From positions 1-5,551 of the forward strand of contig JAQUAA010000037.1 in NCBI GenBank assembly GCA_028687495.1: a DNA stretch of 5,551 nucleotides, read 5' to 3'. The translations under genes and the position numbers were made by a program. Position 1 is the stretch's first letter. Every line of letters begins with the position of its first letter. This stretch comes from Minisyncoccota bacterium. Its GTDB lineage: Bacteria; Patescibacteriota; Minisyncoccia; Minisyncoccales; RBG-13-42-11. The notes below the pieces were generated by a model. It worked only from the letters and a program-made list of their open reading frames with translations. It searched no databases and was not told where the DNA came from. Positions 3,509 through 5,551 of the stretch are shown in pieces.

Positions 3509-3807
3509 TATAAGGGATGCGGTCCGTTGAAACCGCAACCGCAGAAGTAGGTTTCCGGGAATTTGTCCCGAGGCCCCAGCTGCTGGTAAGAACCACAGTT
3601 AGGGCAGTGATTTAGGGCTTCCTCCCGGGAAACCATCTGGTAATACGGCAGAGGCCAGTGGACTCTATCATAGTTCCAGTAGGGAAAATTCTTTCCCAGC
3701 TTCTTGGCGAGTTCCTGAAACCTTGCGGTTCCCGGAAACTCACGCTTTAAAGCTTCCTGCGGTCCCCTTGTCAGTTCAACCACCTTGCTGATAATACCGT
3801 TAAACAT
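3496..3807 (-). CDS. Hypothetical protein with a C-terminal zinc-ribbon-like motif
   Basis: A 103-residue soluble protein ending in TGA. Residues 1-40 are helical and basic (ELTRGPQEALKREFPG, ELAKKLGKN). The middle (41-58) is unusually aromatic with several Tyr, Trp and Phe residues (FPYWNYDRVHWPLPYYQM). The C-terminal third carries HCPNC (67-71) and, 17 residues after C71, CGC (C89, C91). This is a C-x2-C ... C-x-C set that could hold one zinc ion, as in zinc ribbons; H67 and H97 are spare ligands. I know no family with this arrangement, and DNA, RNA or protein binding are all possible. The ATG at 3807 has a strong SD (AAAGGAG, 3814-3820) 6 nt upstream, preceded by an A-rich run, and the gene has a perfect TTGACA/TATAAT promoter. 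It follows rpsP but is a separate unit. Confidence 0.75.
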   Translation of the reverse strand: MFNGIISKVVELTRGPQEALKREFPGTARFQELAKKLGKNFPYWNYDRVHWPLPYYQMVSREEALNHCPNCGSYQQLGPRDKFPETYFCGCGFNGPHPLYAAN

Positions 3808-3813
3808 CCTTTT

Positions 3814-3820
3814 CTCCTTT
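3814..3820 (-). promoter_or_regulatory. Strong SD of gene 3496-3807
   Basis: AAAGGAG on the minus strand lies 6 nt from the ATG. An A-rich stretch (about 3823-3843) lies immediately upstream, the kind of unstructured leader that helps ribosome loading. Confidence 0.8.
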
Positions 3821-3847
3821 CCTTATTTTGTTTTTTTTTAATGAAAT

Positions 3848-3872
3848 AGGCGGCTCTCAGAGAGAGTCGCCT
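3848..3872. other. Leader hairpin upstream of gene 3496-3807
   Basis: AGGCGGCTCTC (3848-3858) pairs with GAGAGTCGCCT (3862-3872) around an AGA loop, 11 positions with one imperfect pair (3853/3867: G-U on plus, C-A on minus). On the minus strand it lies in the roughly 100-nt leader between the promoter and the SD. It might also mark the end of rpsP transcripts, but no U tract follows. Part of it (3860-3867, GAGAGAGT) can instead pair with ACTCTCTC at 3893-3900 nearer the 5' end of the leader. Confidence 0.6.
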
Positions 3873-3906
3873 GGTCAAATGTCAAACTTTATACTCTCTC
3901 CTCTTG

Positions 3907-3924
3907 ATGATTGTATTATATCAT
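3907..3924. promoter_or_regulatory. Dyad over the -10 box, possible operator
   Basis: ATGAT (3907-3911) and ATCAT (3920-3924) form an inverted repeat that encloses the TATAAT box of the promoter at 3915-3942. The position suits a repressor site, but the arms are only 5 bp and AT-rich, so chance is possible. Confidence 0.25.
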
Positions 3925-3942
3925 ATATCTTAATTTTGTCAA
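3915..3942 (-). promoter_or_regulatory. Perfect-consensus sigma70 promoter for gene 3496-3807
   Basis: On the minus strand TTGACA (3937-3942) is followed after 16 nt by TATAAT (3915-3920). Both boxes match the consensus at every position, the strongest promoter in the window. Transcription would start near 3908, giving a leader of about 100 nt. It begins 9 nt after the rpsP stop. Confidence 0.75.
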
Positions 3943-3951
3943 GAGAAGAGG

Positions 3952-4419
3952 TTATTCGGTCTTGGGCGGTTCTTTGGGAGTTTCTTCCGCCGGTTTTTCC
4001 TCTTTTACAGCTGGTTGTTCGGCCGGTTGAGGATTAGTTTCAACGGGTGCGGCCGGTTGAGGAGCGGCTTCAACGGACGCAGCTGCGGGAGCAACCGGAG
4101 CAACTTCTGCCTCAGGTGCTGCTTCGGCAGGAACAGCTTCTTTGTCTTTCTTCAGCTTTCGGTAAATTTTAATCTTTTTCCCCTCGATGATTTTTTCCTG
4201 GACCAACATATTATGGACCGTTTCCAGGGGCTGGGCCCCGACTGACAGCCAGTATTTGATCCTCTCCTGTTTCAAGACTTTCTCTTTGGTCAGAGGATTG
4301 TAAAAACCGACTTCTTCAACAAACTGACCCGAAGTCGATGATCTTGTTTTTTCAACCACCACTATCTTGAAAGACGGTTGATTTTTTTTGCCTGTTCTTA
4401 GAAATCTGATGACTAACAT
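3952..4419 (-). CDS. rpsP: 30S ribosomal protein bS16 with long C-terminal tail
   Basis: A 155-residue protein. Residues 1-90 are a complete bS16 domain: the start MLVIRFLRTGKKNQPSFKIV, then VEEVGFYNPLTKEK (34-47), then the helix ERIKYWLSVGAQPLETVHNML (52-72). bS16 binds 16S rRNA early in 30S assembly. The family is usually 80-95 residues; the remaining 65 here are Ala, Pro, Glu and Lys, disordered and acidic, with a tandem 10-residue repeat (114-123 and 124-133). Such tails occur in some bS16 proteins; their role is unknown. The ATG at 4419 gives the exact family N-terminus. No SD sequence is visible and only 15 nt separate it from rnc, so it probably shares the nusB-rnc transcript. khpA, its usual downstream partner, lies about 1.5 kb away. 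Confidence 0.97.
   Translation of the reverse strand: MLVIRFLRTGKKNQPSFKIVVVEKTRSSTSGQFVEEVGFYNPLTKEKVLKQERIKYWLSVGAQPLETVHNMLVQEKIIEGKKIKIYRKLKKDKEAVPAEAAPEAEVAPVAPAAASVEAAPQPAAPVETNPQPAEQPAVKEEKPAEETPKEPPKTE
4021..4080. repeat. 30-bp tandem repeat in the rpsP tail
   Basis: Two adjacent 30-nt units (4021-4050 and 4051-4080) differ at 6 positions; the first 13 bases (ggccggttgagga) and an inner ttcaacgg are the same in both. They encode ASVEAAPQPA and APVETNPQPA. This suggests the tail grew by in-frame duplication. Confidence 0.85.
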
Positions 4420-4434
4420 ATGTTTTTATTTCAT

Positions 4435-5124
4435 TTACCAGCCCTCTGTTTTAAGGGCGTTTTTCGCCGCCTCGATCTCGGCTTCCTGTTTTGAAGACCC
4501 TTCGCCTTCTGAAATCAGGTCGTCCTTGAGAAAAACTCCGATGATAAAGTGTTTGGCGTGATCCGGTCCCCACTCTCTAAGGACTTTATACACGGGAGTG
4601 ACTCCCAATTTATCCTGGGCTTCTTCCTGGAAGCGGGATTTGGCGTCCCTGAAAAGACCTTTTTCGATGATTTCGTCTAACTTTGAAATTAAATTTTTCT
4701 TGATGAATTCCCGGCAGTTTTTGTACCCGGAATCCAGGTAAGCGGCGCCCATCAGCGATTCGAAGGTGTTGGCTAAGATGTACTGCCTGGCTTTTCCTTT
4801 TTCTTTGGCTTCCCCCCTGGAAAGAAGCAGGAAATCGTCCAGCCCCAGCTCTCTGGCAACTTCCGAAAGCATTTTAGCATTAACCAGGGACGCCCGCCAA
4901 TTGGTCAGTTCGCCTTCCGAATTCTTGGGATACTTTTCGAACAGGTATTCGGTAACGATCAGTTCCAAAACGGCATCGCCCAGAAACTCCAGTCTTTCGT
5001 TGTGCTGCAGATTAAGTTTCGGATTTTCGTTCAGATAAGAACGATGGCAGAAAGCCTGAGTCAGCAAATTTTTATTTTTAAATTTCAATCCTACTTTTTT
5101 TTCAAACTTGGAAAAATCCTCCAT
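4435..5124 (-). CDS. rnc: Ribonuclease III
   Basis: A 229-residue double-strand-specific endonuclease that processes rRNA precursors and other structured RNAs. Residues 1-150 are the RNase III domain with the signature NERLEFLGDAVLELIV (42-57), which contains E43, E46 and D50, matching E38, E41 and D45 of the E. coli enzyme. The second metal segment is ILANTFESLMGAAYLDSGY (116-134), where E122 matches E117 but N119 stands where E. coli has D114. Residues about 163-229 are a double-stranded RNA-binding domain (FQEEAQDKLG, GPDHAKHF, GEGSSKQEAEIEAAKNAL). Length is normal for the family. The ATG at 5124 comes 4 nt after the nusB stop, so the two are translationally close. No clear SD sequence is visible. 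It forms an operon with nusB and rpsP. Confidence 0.98.
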   Translation of the reverse strand: MEDFSKFEKKVGLKFKNKNLLTQAFCHRSYLNENPKLNLQHNERLEFLGDAVLELIVTEYLFEKYPKNSEGELTNWRASLVNAKMLSEVARELGLDDFLLLSRGEAKEKGKARQYILANTFESLMGAAYLDSGYKNCREFIKKNLISKLDEIIEKGLFRDAKSRFQEEAQDKLGVTPVYKVLREWGPDHAKHFIIGVFLKDDLISEGEGSSKQEAEIEAAKNALKTEGW

Positions 5125-5128
5125 TGTG

Positions 5129-5551
5129 TTATTGTTTTTTTTCTAATTCTTTGAAAACCGTTCCCAGAACCCCGTTAACGAATTTTCCCGAACTCTCTCC
5201 CCCGAAAGATTTGGCCAGTTCAATGGCTTCGTTAATGGCGACTTTGGGAGGAACTTCTTCCTTGTTGGCGTATAAAAGCTCGAACAGGCCGATTCGTAAA
5301 ATGTTCCTGTCGACGATCGTAATCTGGTTAATGGGCCATTCGGGAGCGGCTTTTTCGATGATTTTATCGATCGAGGGCAAATGCTGGACGACGCCGGTGA
5401 TTATCTGCCAAATGAGACCCGTGTCTTCGAGCCCCGGCCCGAATTCTTTTATGTTCTTTTCAACGACTTTTTCCAAATCCCCTTTCTTGCCTCCGAAATC
5501 CCATTCATATAAGCTCTGCATCGCTATTGATCTGGATAGATGTCTGGATGC
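5129..5551 (-). CDS. nusB: Transcription antitermination protein NusB (5' end outside window)
   Basis: The frame is open to the right edge, giving 140 residues. The first visible residues are ASRHLSRSIAMQSLYEWDFG, which match the NusB N-terminus (the R-x2-S/A-R-x2-A-x-Q-x-LY-x-W/Y-D pattern), so the methionine at 5521 is internal and the true start lies beyond the window, probably only a few codons away. Other family marks are the helix PSIDKIIEKAAPEWPINQI, the highly typical VDRNILRIGLFELLY segment, PPKVAINEAIELAKSFGGESSGKFVNGVLG, and the closing helix. NusB is all-alpha and binds BoxA RNA with NusE (uS10) to support rRNA transcription antitermination. Pairing with rnc, which cuts the rRNA precursor, makes functional sense. 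Confidence 0.97.
   Translation of the reverse strand, partial: ASRHLSRSIAMQSLYEWDFGGKKGDLEKVVEKNIKEFGPGLEDTGLIWQIITGVVQHLPSIDKIIEKAAPEWPINQITIVDRNILRIGLFELLYANKEEVPPKVAINEAIELAKSFGGESSGKFVNGVLGTVFKELEKKQ

Noticed and set aside
3482..3550. tRNA-like string on the plus strand (TTAGTTCAATTGGCAGCG resembles a D arm)
   Set aside because: No matching acceptor stem, anticodon arm or T arm follows. The bases are explained by the 3' end of gene 3496-3807 and its stop-codon hairpin.
5519..5521. ATG at 5521 as the start of nusB
   Set aside because: The frame continues upstream to the window edge with residues that match the conserved NusB N-terminus (ASRHLSRSIA), so this methionine is internal.
1..5551. 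CRISPR array, insertion sequence or transposase
   Set aside because: No regularly spaced direct repeats, no terminal inverted repeats around a transposase frame, and no Cas-like protein are present.

Overview
The window looks like a piece of a small bacterial genome, most likely a Candidate Phyla Radiation (Patescibacteria) lineage such as a parcubacterium. This is inference from gene content: short core proteins, housekeeping genes without Shine-Dalgarno (SD) sequences, a bS16 with a long Ala/Pro/Glu tail, khpA next to trmD with no rimM between them, and tRNA genes without encoded CCA ends. TGA serves as a stop codon (gene 3496-3807), which argues against the lineages that read TGA as glycine.

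Almost everything is on the minus strand, so the reading order is from high to low coordinates. Positions 5551-3952 hold nusB (5' end outside the window), rnc and rpsP, packed with 4 and 15 nt gaps: transcription antitermination, rRNA processing and a 30S protein. Positions 3951-2579 hold an island of three small unrecognised genes (3496-3807, 2914-3222, 2686-2865). It has consensus-like promoters, about 100-nt leaders, strong SD sequences and many hairpins. The last of the three starts with GTG. Positions 2572-1432 return to the core: khpA and trmD behind their own TTGACA/TAAAAT promoter, with two hairpins between them, one ending 8 nt before the trmD start. Positions 1388-588 hold tRNA-Tyr(GTA), tRNA-Thr(GGT), rpmG (bL33), tRNA-Trp(CCA) and a 107-residue membrane protein with a His-rich motif. 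The tRNA/rpmG order resembles the tRNA-Tyr/Thr-tuf-rpmG-tRNA-Trp-secE region of other bacteria, with tuf and secE missing.

The only clear plus-strand gene is a holin-like three-helix membrane protein at 217-537. It converges on the membrane protein gene across a shared bidirectional terminator at 554-582. The left edge carries the start of another minus-strand gene (1-65), with a promoter that would give an almost leaderless mRNA, and a possible 34-codon ORF (92-196).

The core genes work together in making translation machinery: NusB and RNase III for rRNA transcription and processing, bS16 and bL33 as ribosomal proteins, KhpA as an RNA chaperone, TrmD for m1G37 in tRNA, plus three tRNAs. 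The part most worth a second look is the island between rpsP and khpA. Each of its two predicted transcription units ends in a run of three adjacent hairpins, the first of which spans the last stop codon, and none has a U tract.
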